DNA of 64,000 nt, taken from the NCBI RefSeq assembly GCF_003054285.1, contig NZ_QBKS01000001.1, positions 1,302,001-1,366,000 of the forward strand. The letters run 5' to 3'. The notes under the pieces were generated by a model, which was given only the letters and a program-made list of their open reading frames with translations, did not search any database and was not told the origin of the DNA. This DNA is from Litoreibacter ponti (lineage in GTDB: Bacteria > Pseudomonadota > Alphaproteobacteria > Rhodobacterales > Rhodobacteraceae). This document shows, in pieces, positions 52,906 to 61,650 of this stretch. The stretch's first letter is position 1, and every line of letters starts with the position of its first letter. The position numbers were made by a program, and so were the translations under genes.

Positions 52906-52991
52906 GCGAGTTCGCGATCTCGGGGATGCGGCATTTGTATGTGGAGTACCCGCCGGGGAATTTGATTGAAGTGAACGAGAGGTTAAGGTGA
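52906..52991 (+). pseudogene. Diverged copy of the VOC gene 3' end
   Basis: Bases 52906-52979 match 52631-52704 of the VOC gene at 66 of 74 positions with no gaps. The copied frame reads SEFAISGMRHLYVEYPPGNL and IEVNERLR before TGA at 52991, against GEFAIPGMRHLYVEDPSGNL in the gene. There is no start and no upstream half. Differences are mixed synonymous and non-synonymous, as expected for a remnant of a tandem duplication. Confidence 0.8.
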
Positions 52992-53047
52992 CTAGCAGGG
53001 GGAAAGTGCTTCGATTAGTGCAAAGGCCCGATTCTCGAACTCTCGGC

Positions 53048-54271
53048 TTAACGCTCTAGCAGAGCCTGTGCCTGCTTTAGTGCAGACATTGCCATCCCGA
53101 AGTTTCCAGCATCTTTGTGCTGCGCAGCTTGGGCTAAAAACGCCGCAACCTTTTGGCTATCTTCATCAGAAATTGTCGAGGTTGGTAAGGCTGCGCTTAT
53201 TGCGTCGTAGATTTGCTGATACTCAGTTTCTACATGTGACACTTCCTGCCGAGCCTCTTGTTGAGCTCTGTGTGCTGCGGCCCTGCCTACTCCTTGGGAC
53301 AAGACGTAACCTCCGATTCCTCCTAGCAGCGTCCCCAGAGTATTCTGTTCTAAAATGCCAGACAGTCCGAGGCTCATAATTACACTCAGCAAAATTGTAA
53401 CAGTTACGAATTGGATTACCTGTCCAGAACTGACCCATTCCAAAGCAACAACTGTTGGAAAAAGTCGGATCACCATTATGCTAAGGACACCAAACGCGCC
53501 GATGACTAGGATCAACAAATACAGATTTGAACTTAAGTCTTGTCTTGTACGTGCCTTGGTCAACGCCTCTTTTGACGCTTCGATCTTTTCTCGAAGTGGC
53601 GGCAGCGCTTCCTCTAACGCCTTCGTAGTTTGTTCGGTTTCTTGAATCCGGCTGGTCGTAACTGCCTGCAGCTTTCTTTCGAAATCTGTGACCCTTTCGA
53701 TTAAGGTTAAAAGCTCTGGCTTTACTTTCTGGCAGTCAAATTCTTCGACAGATCCAAATTCACTGATCCCACGTTTTGCAACTATTTTTTTTCCATCAGA
53801 ATCTCTTGTAAACAATGACTTTCGTGGAAAAATAAAGTTCCTGAGTTCCGACAACAAACTCTGCACAGGGAAAAAGTTGCGTTCATCACTGTATTTATTG
53901 TCAAGCTCTGACACAACCAATCTGAAATTGCGCAACTGACCGGGGAGCACTCGTGCAGGATTCTTGGCATCGCACAGCGACGCGTGAAATTCACTTAATC
54001 TAGCGCTAAACCTTTCATCTTCCTGCTCGCTAACTGCAGCGCTAAGCCGCTGACCAAACCTTCTCTCTGATGAAATTCTAGCCACAATTTCAAGTTCAAG
54101 ATTGCGTAATTCTTGCAACTGGATTGATGCAAGATTTGGATCGACCTCTTCAACGGATTTTCGCTTCGCAAGTTCAAGTATTTCGAAATCTCCTCTAACA
54201 TCCAAGGACTGGGAGATCGAAGGGCCAGATATTAAAAAAAATAGCACCAGCATTGAAAGAAAGTAACGCAT
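53048..54271 (-). CDS. Orphan exported/membrane protein with coiled coil, lower-GC gene
   Basis: A 407-residue protein of unknown function. In order: signal peptide (MRYFLSMLVLFFLISGPSIS), an exported helical region with two cysteines (Cys100, Cys180), a coiled-coil stretch (about 185-247, heptad-like ERVTDFERKLQAV and LREKIEASKEALTKAR), two membrane helices (about 249-271 and 286-307), a glycine-rich segment GTLLGGIGGYVLSQGVG (313-329), and a charged helical C-terminal tail. Codon use is clearly AT-richer than neighbours, with rare codons for this genome (ATA, AAA, TTA runs). AAGGTGA ribosome site. No partner gene is seen, so it looks like a lone acquired gene. Confidence 0.65.
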   Translation of the reverse strand: MRYFLSMLVLFFLISGPSISQSLDVRGDFEILELAKRKSVEEVDPNLASIQLQELRNLELEIVARISSERRFGQRLSAAVSEQEDERFSARLSEFHASLCDAKNPARVLPGQLRNFRLVVSELDNKYSDERNFFPVQSLLSELRNFIFPRKSLFTRDSDGKKIVAKRGISEFGSVEEFDCQKVKPELLTLIERVTDFERKLQAVTTSRIQETEQTTKALEEALPPLREKIEASKEALTKARTRQDLSSNLYLLILVIGAFGVLSIMVIRLFPTVVALEWVSSGQVIQFVTVTILLSVIMSLGLSGILEQNTLGTLLGGIGGYVLSQGVGRAAAHRAQQEARQEVSHVETEYQQIYDAISAALPTSTISDEDSQKVAAFLAQAAQHKDAGNFGMAMSALKQAQALLER

Positions 54272-54660
54272 TGTAAAATCACCTTAAAATCAGTGGTCCT
54301 AGATTTTAGCACTCTTATTGCTTTCGGGCACCAAAATTCTTCGAGCGGAGTGGCTAGTAAAATCCGTTACCGGGGTAGCCCAGGGCGAAGCGGAGCAGTA
54401 AGTGAGCCTTGGGGAGTTGGTGGAGAGCGACCCTCGGAGTCTTTTATCTTTCGCTTGGCGAAGTATTGCCGAAAGGCGCTTGCATCGCAACCGCCCACAG
54501 GCTGACGTAGTCCGAACGCTGTTGTGAGTTGCGAAGAGCGATTGTGGATTGGAAACCCACTCTAGAGGACTTGCACCGGAAACTTTCGGATTCTCGGGGT
54601 GTGTGACCGCTCCAGCCAGGAGCGGAAGCAGCCTCTCACTCGCTCCAGAAATGGACAGCT
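54272..54660. other. Non-coding region with hairpins between the orphan gene and lepA
   Basis: A 389-base spacer that also looks compositionally mixed. No convincing frame: short open frames on both strands do not read like a family. It holds CCGCTCC-AGCCA-GGAGCGG (54607-54625, perfect) and, near 54545-54561, GTGG-ATTGGAAA-CCCAC. It could hide a small RNA or be the worn edge of an inserted segment. Confidence 0.4.
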
Positions 54661-56460
<1,800 letters not shown>

Positions 56461-56944
56461 TGTGTTGATATGTAGGGGTTTGAGCGAGTTGACAAGAGCG
56501 TTTCAAGCACACCCATTTCCATTATCAGCCGCAATCAACATCTGCCGCGCAGACGCATCGCAACCGTTTGGACGGCCCGCCGCGTCGCAGTCGGGCATGG
56601 GCCAGATATCGGCCCCTTGGCGGTGCCTAGAAAGTCGGAGTTGGCCTTGGCGCGATACTGATAAGAGGGGCCGCGGGCGTGATCAGACGCGGGGCTCGCG
56701 TTTCAGACGAGGGGCATCCCCATAGCTGCGACCGGAGAAGAATCAGCCTCTTTGGCCAATTGTGGCCAAACTGTGGCAGCCCACAAAATCTGGAAACAGT
56801 CACTATGATCAGCGCCTTTTGATGCGGCTTGCGCAGGCAATATGCCCCCTAACCCCCTGAAAAGTGGCGAAAACTTGACGAGAACGAGGCATTAATGGAT
56901 CGTTAATGCCTCTGTTCTGCTGCCCCTCCAAAAGGATGTTTCCA
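56461..56944. other. Long divergent spacer with strong inverted repeats
   Basis: A 484-base region between lepA and a small exported protein gene. No gene or RNA is recognised. It holds TTTGGCCA-ATTG-TGGCCAAA (56751-56770) and a long dyad at 56881-56918. The left part must contain the lepA promoter. Confidence 0.45.
56881..56918. promoter_or_regulatory. Strong 15-base-arm inverted repeat
   Basis: AGAAC-GAGGCATTAA and TTAATGCCTC-T-GTTCT pair across TGGATCG: ten perfect bases, then five more past a single bulged T. It ends 26 bases before the ATG of the exported protein gene at 56945, so it is an operator or a leader hairpin. Confidence 0.55.
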
Positions 56945-57271
56945 ATGATCCGTACTGCTATTATCAGCCTCGTCCTCACCTCCGCGACCCCGGCCGCCTT
57001 CGCCGGTGACCAGTCGCTCTATCCGCATGTGCACACCGACACGCCCATCGTCGGAAGCTTCACCAGCCCGATCAACTACCGCCCTCACAATGCCGCGGGC
57101 GACAATCAGGGCCGAGGTTTCGTGGAAGGCGAAATCCTGCGCTCGCCCGGTTTTGTCCCGAGCGCCACCAAGTTCCTGTCCACAACCCGGACCGGCGCGG
57201 GCTCGATCGCCGCCGACGGCCCCGTGACCGAGATCTTCGTGGAGAACTTGCCCGCCCTGCGCGGCAACTAA
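56945..57271 (+). CDS. Small exported protein of unknown function
   Basis: A 108-residue protein with a signal peptide (MIRTAIISLVLTSATPAAFAG, cleavage near 20). The mature part is rich in Gly, Pro and hydroxyl residues with no cysteine (PHVHTDTPIVGSFTSPINYR, GPVTEIFVENLPALRGN). I do not recognise the family. AAAGGA ribosome site. It sits under a strong upstream dyad (56881-56918). Confidence 0.6.
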   Translation: MIRTAIISLVLTSATPAAFAGDQSLYPHVHTDTPIVGSFTSPINYRPHNAAGDNQGRGFVEGEILRSPGFVPSATKFLSTTRTGAGSIAADGPVTEIFVENLPALRGN

Positions 57272-57321
57272 GACCTCACACCCTGCAGCTCTTCTGCCGG
57301 GTGGGGCCGTGCAGAATTGTG

Positions 57322-57353
57322 AACGCCGTGGCGATTGAATTCGCCACGGCGTT
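57322..57353 (+). terminator. Strong terminator
   Basis: AACGCCGTGGCGA and TCGCCACGGCGTT form a perfect 13-base stem with loop TTGAAT and a following T-rich end. It ends the transcript of the small exported protein gene, 51 bases past its stop. Confidence 0.85.
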
Positions 57354-57421
57354 TGTCGTATATATCGCCCAGCACAAGACGCGGGACAAATCGCGCAGCG
57401 CAGCGGGTGAGGAGCGGTATC

Positions 57422-57742
57422 ATGGGCCTACGACTACTTCTGATTGCAGCAATCATGGCAGGGGCCGCGGCACCTGTCGCGGCAGTGGCGGGACCTATTG
57501 AACGGGCCTGCCTGAAAGCGGACCGAAAGGCGGCCTCGCGCCCGCTGTGCAATTGCGTGCAGCAAGTCGCGGACCTGACGCTTGATGGCTCCGATCAACG
57601 TCTCGCCGCCACCTTCTTCAAGGACCCGCATCGGGCACAGGAAATCCGCCAAAGCGACCGCATCAGCCACGAAGCCTTCTGGAAGCGCTACAAACAGTTT
57701 GGCGCCAACGCCGAAAGCTACTGCCGCGCGCTGCGCAGCTAG
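57422..57742 (+). CDS. Small exported cysteine-containing protein
   Basis: A 106-residue protein with a signal peptide (MGLRLLLIAAIMAGAAAPVAA, cleavage near 21-23). The mature part has a conserved-looking cysteine pattern: RACLKADRKAASRPLCNCVQQVADLTL and a C-terminal ESYCRAL, four cysteines in all, suggesting disulfides. The block FKDPHRAQEIRQSD-RISHEAFWKRYKQFG is helical. Function unknown; a roseobacter family by appearance. GGAG ribosome site. Its TAG shares CTAG with the convergent phosphatase gene. Confidence 0.65.
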   Translation: MGLRLLLIAAIMAGAAAPVAAVAGPIERACLKADRKAASRPLCNCVQQVADLTLDGSDQRLAATFFKDPHRAQEIRQSDRISHEAFWKRYKQFGANAESYCRALRS

Positions 57743-58203
57743 GACGGCTTGAGGGCGGCCAACAAGCCTTCGATACTGTCACTGAGCATATCGATCACCG
57801 GATTGAACTGCCCCGAGAAATAGGGATCAGGCACTTCCGCGTCCTGCACCCCGGGACTGTCGGAATAGGATGTGATCAGCTTGAGCGGCGTCGCGTTGCC
57901 GTTCGGGCGCATCGCTTCGAGATCGCGGCGGTTTTGGTGATCCATCACGAGAACCAGATCGAAATCCTCGAAATCGCTGGGCCGAAATGGCCGCGCCCGC
58001 AGGTCCGAGATATCGAACCCCTTCAATCGGGCGGCGACGGTAGCCCGGGCATCCGGGGGCGCCCCGGTATGCCACGCGTTGGACGCCGCGCTATCCACTT
58101 CCAGGTCCAGCCCATCGGCTGCGACCCGCTCTCTTAAAATGCCCTCCGCCAACGGCGAACGGCAAATGTTGCCTGCACAGACAACCAGTATTTTGGTCTT
58201 CAA
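57739..58203 (-). CDS. Low-molecular-weight protein-tyrosine phosphatase
   Basis: A 154-residue phosphatase. The C(X)5R active site is VCAGNICRSP right after the N terminus, and the general acid Asp lies in VPDPYFSG near the C terminus, as in the family. These enzymes act on phosphotyrosine, and in capsule loci on polysaccharide kinases; the capsule genes here are 30 kb away. A TTG at 58203 is chosen because GGGAG lies 8 bases upstream; an ATG at 58239 (MSQRQVSW) is the alternative. Confidence 0.88.
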   Translation of the reverse strand: MKTKILVVCAGNICRSPLAEGILRERVAADGLDLEVDSAASNAWHTGAPPDARATVAARLKGFDISDLRARPFRPSDFEDFDLVLVMDHQNRRDLEAMRPNGNATPLKLITSYSDSPGVQDAEVPDPYFSGQFNPVIDMLSDSIEGLLAALKPS

Positions 58204-58361
58204 TTCAGTAGCTCCCCAGCTGACCTGACGCTGCGACATCCGGACCAACAAGGCAAGAGCCTGAATAAAGTTTTTGTGAATTCTCGACGCAGAGGAACGC
58301 ATCCACCGCGATTTTGGCCCCGCCCATGAGGCACGGTCTCAGAGGCGAGGCCAGATGGATT

Positions 58362-58832
58362 TTAGCTGTCGCCGTGCCCCATATGCCCGGCGGCAGGCTT
58401 GCGCTCGAGGTCGACGGGGACCATCACCTCAATCTCTCCGGCCTTCTCGAAGGTCAGGGTAACGGGCACCATGGCGCCCTGCTCGAGCGCGCCGGTCAGG
58501 CCCATCATCATCACGTGCTGGCCGCCGCGCTCCATCATGATCATCTCGCCGGCGGCGACGGGGAAGCCGTCCTCGACATGGATCATGCGGGCGATGCCGT
58601 CCTGCATTTCGTGGGTGTGCAGCTCGACGCGCTTGGCCGCCGGAGAGGCCGCGTCAATGAGCCGGTCATCCTCACCCGACATGTTCATAAGCGTAATGAA
58701 GGCCGCGCCGGTCTTGGCGGCAGGGCTCGCGCTGCGGGCGTAACTGTCTGTGATCTTGATCGCCTCTCCCGCGAAAGCGGCGAGCGGAAGGACCGCGGCG
58801 AAAAGCGCAGCGGAGAGAAGTTTGAAAGACAT
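58362..58832 (-). CDS. PCu(A)C-type periplasmic copper chaperone
   Basis: A 156-residue protein with a signal peptide (MSFKLLSAALFAAVLPLAAFAG). The Cu(I) ligand pattern is visible: ELHTHEMQDGIARM (His72, Met83) and GGQHVMMMG (His106, Met108), the H-x10-M-x21/22-H-x-M order. It delivers copper to cytochrome c oxidase Cu(A). The mature protein ends in HMGHGDS, which could add a metal site. Just downstream of a DUF2946-like gene on the same strand. Confidence 0.92.
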   Translation of the reverse strand: MSFKLLSAALFAAVLPLAAFAGEAIKITDSYARSASPAAKTGAAFITLMNMSGEDDRLIDAASPAAKRVELHTHEMQDGIARMIHVEDGFPVAAGEMIMMERGGQHVMMMGLTGALEQGAMVPVTLTFEKAGEIEVMVPVDLERKPAAGHMGHGDS

Positions 58833-58880
58833 GGGTGTCGTCCTTTAGTCCGTCTGGAATGGTCTGAAAATGTTTGGAGA

Positions 58881-59228
58881 TCAGACGGGGACGGGCGGTG
58901 CGCGGGCTTGGTTCTGATCTGCGGGTGCGCATATCTCCGAACGTGCAGCAACACCCAAAGGCGCTGCGACGGAAAAGCCCATCTGTCGCGGCGGCGCACT
59001 TGGTGCCACAGGCAGCGCCGCCAGAACCATGGTGCAGTCGGGGCAGATCGGCGCGGGCGTGATTTCCTCGCCACCCGCCCCCAGCAGGATCAGCTGCGGC
59101 CCGTGCCCCGTGCAGATGACGATGCGCTGCGCGCCCGCCTCGTGGTCGCGCATGGCCGCGGCCGTGCCGGACGTGGCGACCAGCACCAGCGTCAAAAGCC
59201 ACGTGAAAATGCGTCTCAGATGCGCCAT
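58881..59228 (-). CDS. DUF2946-like exported protein
   Basis: A 115-residue protein with an N-terminal hydrophobic segment (MAHLRRIFTWLLTLVLVATSG) and a CxxC motif (APICPDCTMVLAALP), plus another Cys (VICTGHG). The layout, next to a PCu(A)C gene, is that of DUF2946 proteins linked to copper. No heavy-metal domain is present. The ATG at 59228 (MAHLRRIF) is chosen; longer upstream open text reaches the rpmB terminator. The 48-base gap to the copper chaperone gene suggests one operon. Confidence 0.75.
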   Translation of the reverse strand: MAHLRRIFTWLLTLVLVATSGTAAAMRDHEAGAQRIVICTGHGPQLILLGAGGEEITPAPICPDCTMVLAALPVAPSAPPRQMGFSVAAPLGVAARSEICAPADQNQARAPPVPV

Positions 59229-59312
59229 GGCATCTCGATACCGTGTTGCGCCCGACGCGCCAAGCCACCGCGCCGGGGTCTGCGTCACAATACCGCCAGC
59301 GCCAAACGCAAA

Positions 59313-59339
59313 ACGGCCCCGCAGATGCTGCGAGGCCGT
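59313..59339 (-). terminator. rpmB terminator
   Basis: ACGGCCTCGCAG and CTGCGGGGCCGT (minus strand) pair with one mismatch around CAT, then TTTTG. It lies 25 bases past the rpmB stop. Confidence 0.8.
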
Positions 59340-59364
59340 CAAGCTATTGGGTGCGAAGGGTCGC

Positions 59365-59652
59365 TTAGGCCTCGGCCTGCGCCTTTTCGATGTCCTTTTT
59401 GACCTTCAGGGCTTTGGAGGACAGCTCGCCCTCTTTCGCCTTGGCCATGAAGCCGTCCAGGCCGCCGCGGTGATCCACGGTGCGCAGGGCAGCGGCCGAG
59501 ATGCGGAACTTGAAGCCGCGGCCCAGCGTGTCGGAGACCAGCGTGACGTCGTTCAGGTTCGGCAGAAAGCGACGCTTGGTCTTGTTATTGGCGTGGCTGA
59601 CATTGTTGCCCGTCATCGGGCCCTTGCCAGTGAGTTCGCAGACGCGCGACAT
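59365..59652 (-). CDS. rpmB: 50S ribosomal protein L28
   Basis: A 95-residue ribosomal protein. MSRVCELTGKGPMTGNNVSHANNKTKRRFLPNL is the standard L28 start, followed by RGFKFRISAAALRTVDHRGGLDGFM. It is slightly longer than the E. coli protein because of a charged C-terminal helix, as usual in alphaproteobacteria. AAGGAA ribosome site; the ATG at 59652 excludes 33 unrelated upstream codons. Monocistronic with its own terminator. Confidence 0.98.
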   Translation of the reverse strand: MSRVCELTGKGPMTGNNVSHANNKTKRRFLPNLNDVTLVSDTLGRGFKFRISAAALRTVDHRGGLDGFMAKAKEGELSSKALKVKKDIEKAQAEA

Positions 59653-59825
59653 GTGCGGTTCCTTCCGGGTCTCAAAACAGATGAAGGCACCGCCCCTGCG
59701 ATGCCCTGAATTCGGTTGGGTCGGAATAGGGGGAGATTCCCGGGGGGTCAAGGGGGAATGGGCGCTGTTTCGCGAGGAAACGCGGTGTTTTCCACCATGC
59801 CTGCCCGCAACCTGCCCGGCGCGTC

Positions 59826-60803
59826 TTAGCGCAATGTGTCCAGCAGCTGCGCCGCCGCCACATCGGGGGAGACCGCGCCGTCAGAGACCTGCTGCGACAA
59901 GGCCTCCATCGCGCGGGCTGTTTCGGGGTCCGAGGTCAGGCGGGCAAGCAGGCCCATGCGCACGGCCTCTTCGAACCAGTGCACCGCCTGGGCCGCGCGG
60001 CGGCGGTCCCAATGACCATGATCCTTGCGCCAGCCTGCGAGGTCTTGCATGTCGGCCCATGCCTCCTCCAGCCCCAGTCCGGTCAGCGCCGAGACGATGC
60101 GCGCCTTCGGGAAGCCGTCGGGATCTTGCGCCCGCTTGCGCAGCAGGCGCAGGGCACCGGCATAGTCGGCCTGGGTGCGGGTCGCGGCGGCTTTGAGGTC
60201 GCCATCGGCCTTGTTGACCAGGATCAGATCGGCAATCTCCATGATGCCGCGCTTGACCCCTTGCAGCTCGTCCCCGCCTGCGGGTGCGAGGAGCAGGATG
60301 AACAGGTCCGACATCTCGGCGACCATGGTTTCCGACTGGCCGACGCCGACGGTTTCGATCAGGACGACATCGAAGCCCGCGGCCTCGCACAGGGTCACCG
60401 CCTCGCGGGTTCGGCGGGCGACGCCGCCCAAATGCGATTGCGAGGGAGAGGGCCGGATAAAGGCGTCTTTCTCGCGGCTGAGCAGGTCCATCCGGGTCTT
60501 GTCACCGAGAATTGATCCGCCCGAGCGGGTCGAGCTTGGGTCAACTGCCAGCACTGCGACGCGCAATCCTTGCGCGATCAGATGCATCCCGAAGCCTTCG
60601 ATGAAGGTCGATTTGCCGACGCCGGGCGTGCCCGACAGCCCGATGCGCAGCGCTTGTTTCCCGCTGCTTTTCAAGGCCGCAATCAGCGCCAGCGCGTCTT
60701 CGCGATGATCAGGCCGCGCGCTTTCCACAAGTGTGATCGCCCGCGCCAAGGCCCGTCGATCCCCCGCCGCCACCTGGGCGCTCATCTCTTCAATATGTTT
60801 CAA
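59826..60803 (-). CDS. meaB: Methylmalonyl-CoA mutase-associated GTPase MeaB
   Basis: A 325-residue G3E-type GTPase that loads and protects cobalamin on methylmalonyl-CoA or ethylmalonyl-CoA mutase. The P-loop is GLSGTPGVGKSTFIEGFG, Switch region VAVLAVDPSSTRSGGSILGDKTRM, Walker B DVVLIETVGVGQSE and base motif LVNKADG. The mutase is not in the window. It starts near 60803 (MKHIEEMSAQVAAGDRRALARAI); an internal ATG 6 codons later is possible. Confidence 0.93.
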   Translation of the reverse strand: MKHIEEMSAQVAAGDRRALARAITLVESARPDHREDALALIAALKSSGKQALRIGLSGTPGVGKSTFIEGFGMHLIAQGLRVAVLAVDPSSTRSGGSILGDKTRMDLLSREKDAFIRPSPSQSHLGGVARRTREAVTLCEAAGFDVVLIETVGVGQSETMVAEMSDLFILLLAPAGGDELQGVKRGIMEIADLILVNKADGDLKAAATRTQADYAGALRLLRKRAQDPDGFPKARIVSALTGLGLEEAWADMQDLAGWRKDHGHWDRRRAAQAVHWFEEAVRMGLLARLTSDPETARAMEALSQQVSDGAVSPDVAAAQLLDTLR

Positions 60804-60908
60804 TCGGTGGCGATCTTTCGCTTGTTTTCCCCGTTTTCGGGGGTGTTCTCACCCGCCCCGCGGGCCAATATGTCCTTAGAGCCCAAAGTGATGTGAAGAG
60901 GCAAGGTT

Positions 60909-61616
60909 ATGAAGCAGTTTGTTAAGGTTATGGCGCTGTGCGCCGCCGCGTGGCCGGGGTTTGCGCTGGCCGAAGGCAGCACGGATGCCAAGTTCTCGGT
61001 CGCGATCCGTGGTATCAACGCAGGCACGTTGACGGTCAAAGGCAATGAGAGCGGCGGGCAGTATCAAGCGTCCGGCGTGCTGCAAAGTGGCGGGCTGGTA
61101 GGGCTAGTGGCCAAGGTGAAGTACACCGCCTCGTCCAAAGGATCGGTCAAGGGCAACAGCTTCCGCCCCACCCGCTACGACGAGAATGCCGACACCGGCA
61201 AACGCAAATCCAAGGAATCGATGACCTATACGGGCGGCGTGCCGCAGGTGTCGGATTACACCCCCAGCCCCGACGCGGTGGACCCCAAGACCCAGGGCGG
61301 AACGGTGGACCCGATGACCGCGCTTTACGCCGCCTTCCGCGACGTGGACGAAGCGGATGTGTGCAAGTTGAGCGTGCCGATGTTTGACGGAAAGCGCCGC
61401 AGCCAGGTGGTGCTGAAGTCGCCCCGGCCCGAGGGCGACATGATCAAATGCGACGGCGAGTACCGCCGGCTTGCCGGATTCTCCGCCGAGGACATGGCCG
61501 AGAAAAGCCGCTTCCCGTTCAACCTGTTCTACGCCAAGACCGGCGACGGGCGCTACCGGGTCGAGAAGGTCGTCACCCAGACGCTCTATGGCAACGCGGT
61601 GATGAAGCGGAAATAG
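60909..61616 (+). CDS. DUF3108-domain exported protein
   Basis: A 235-residue protein with a signal peptide (MKQFVKVMALCAAAWPGFALAEG, cleavage after ALA). The DUF3108 pattern follows: FSVAIRGINAGTLTVKGNES, GGLVGLVAKVKYTASSKG and the late KSRFPFNLFYAKTGDGRYRVEKV. Function unknown; a beta-rich periplasmic lipid-binding-like fold is usual for the family. It starts divergently from meaB and ends 34 bases before hrpB, so the two may be one transcript. Confidence 0.85.
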   Translation: MKQFVKVMALCAAAWPGFALAEGSTDAKFSVAIRGINAGTLTVKGNESGGQYQASGVLQSGGLVGLVAKVKYTASSKGSVKGNSFRPTRYDENADTGKRKSKESMTYTGGVPQVSDYTPSPDAVDPKTQGGTVDPMTALYAAFRDVDEADVCKLSVPMFDGKRRSQVVLKSPRPEGDMIKCDGEYRRLAGFSAEDMAEKSRFPFNLFYAKTGDGRYRVEKVVTQTLYGNAVMKRK

Positions 61617-61650
61617 ACGGGGTGATTTGGGCGCGCTACATGTCGCGCCC

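Noticed and set aside
54299..54490. 63-codon minus-strand frame before the orphan gene
   Set aside because: Reads like random low-complexity text, has no ribosome site and overlaps the hairpin-rich spacer.
58314..59402. 362-codon plus-strand frame opposite the copper genes
   Set aside because: Antisense to the PCu(A)C gene with clear metal motifs; no start signal.
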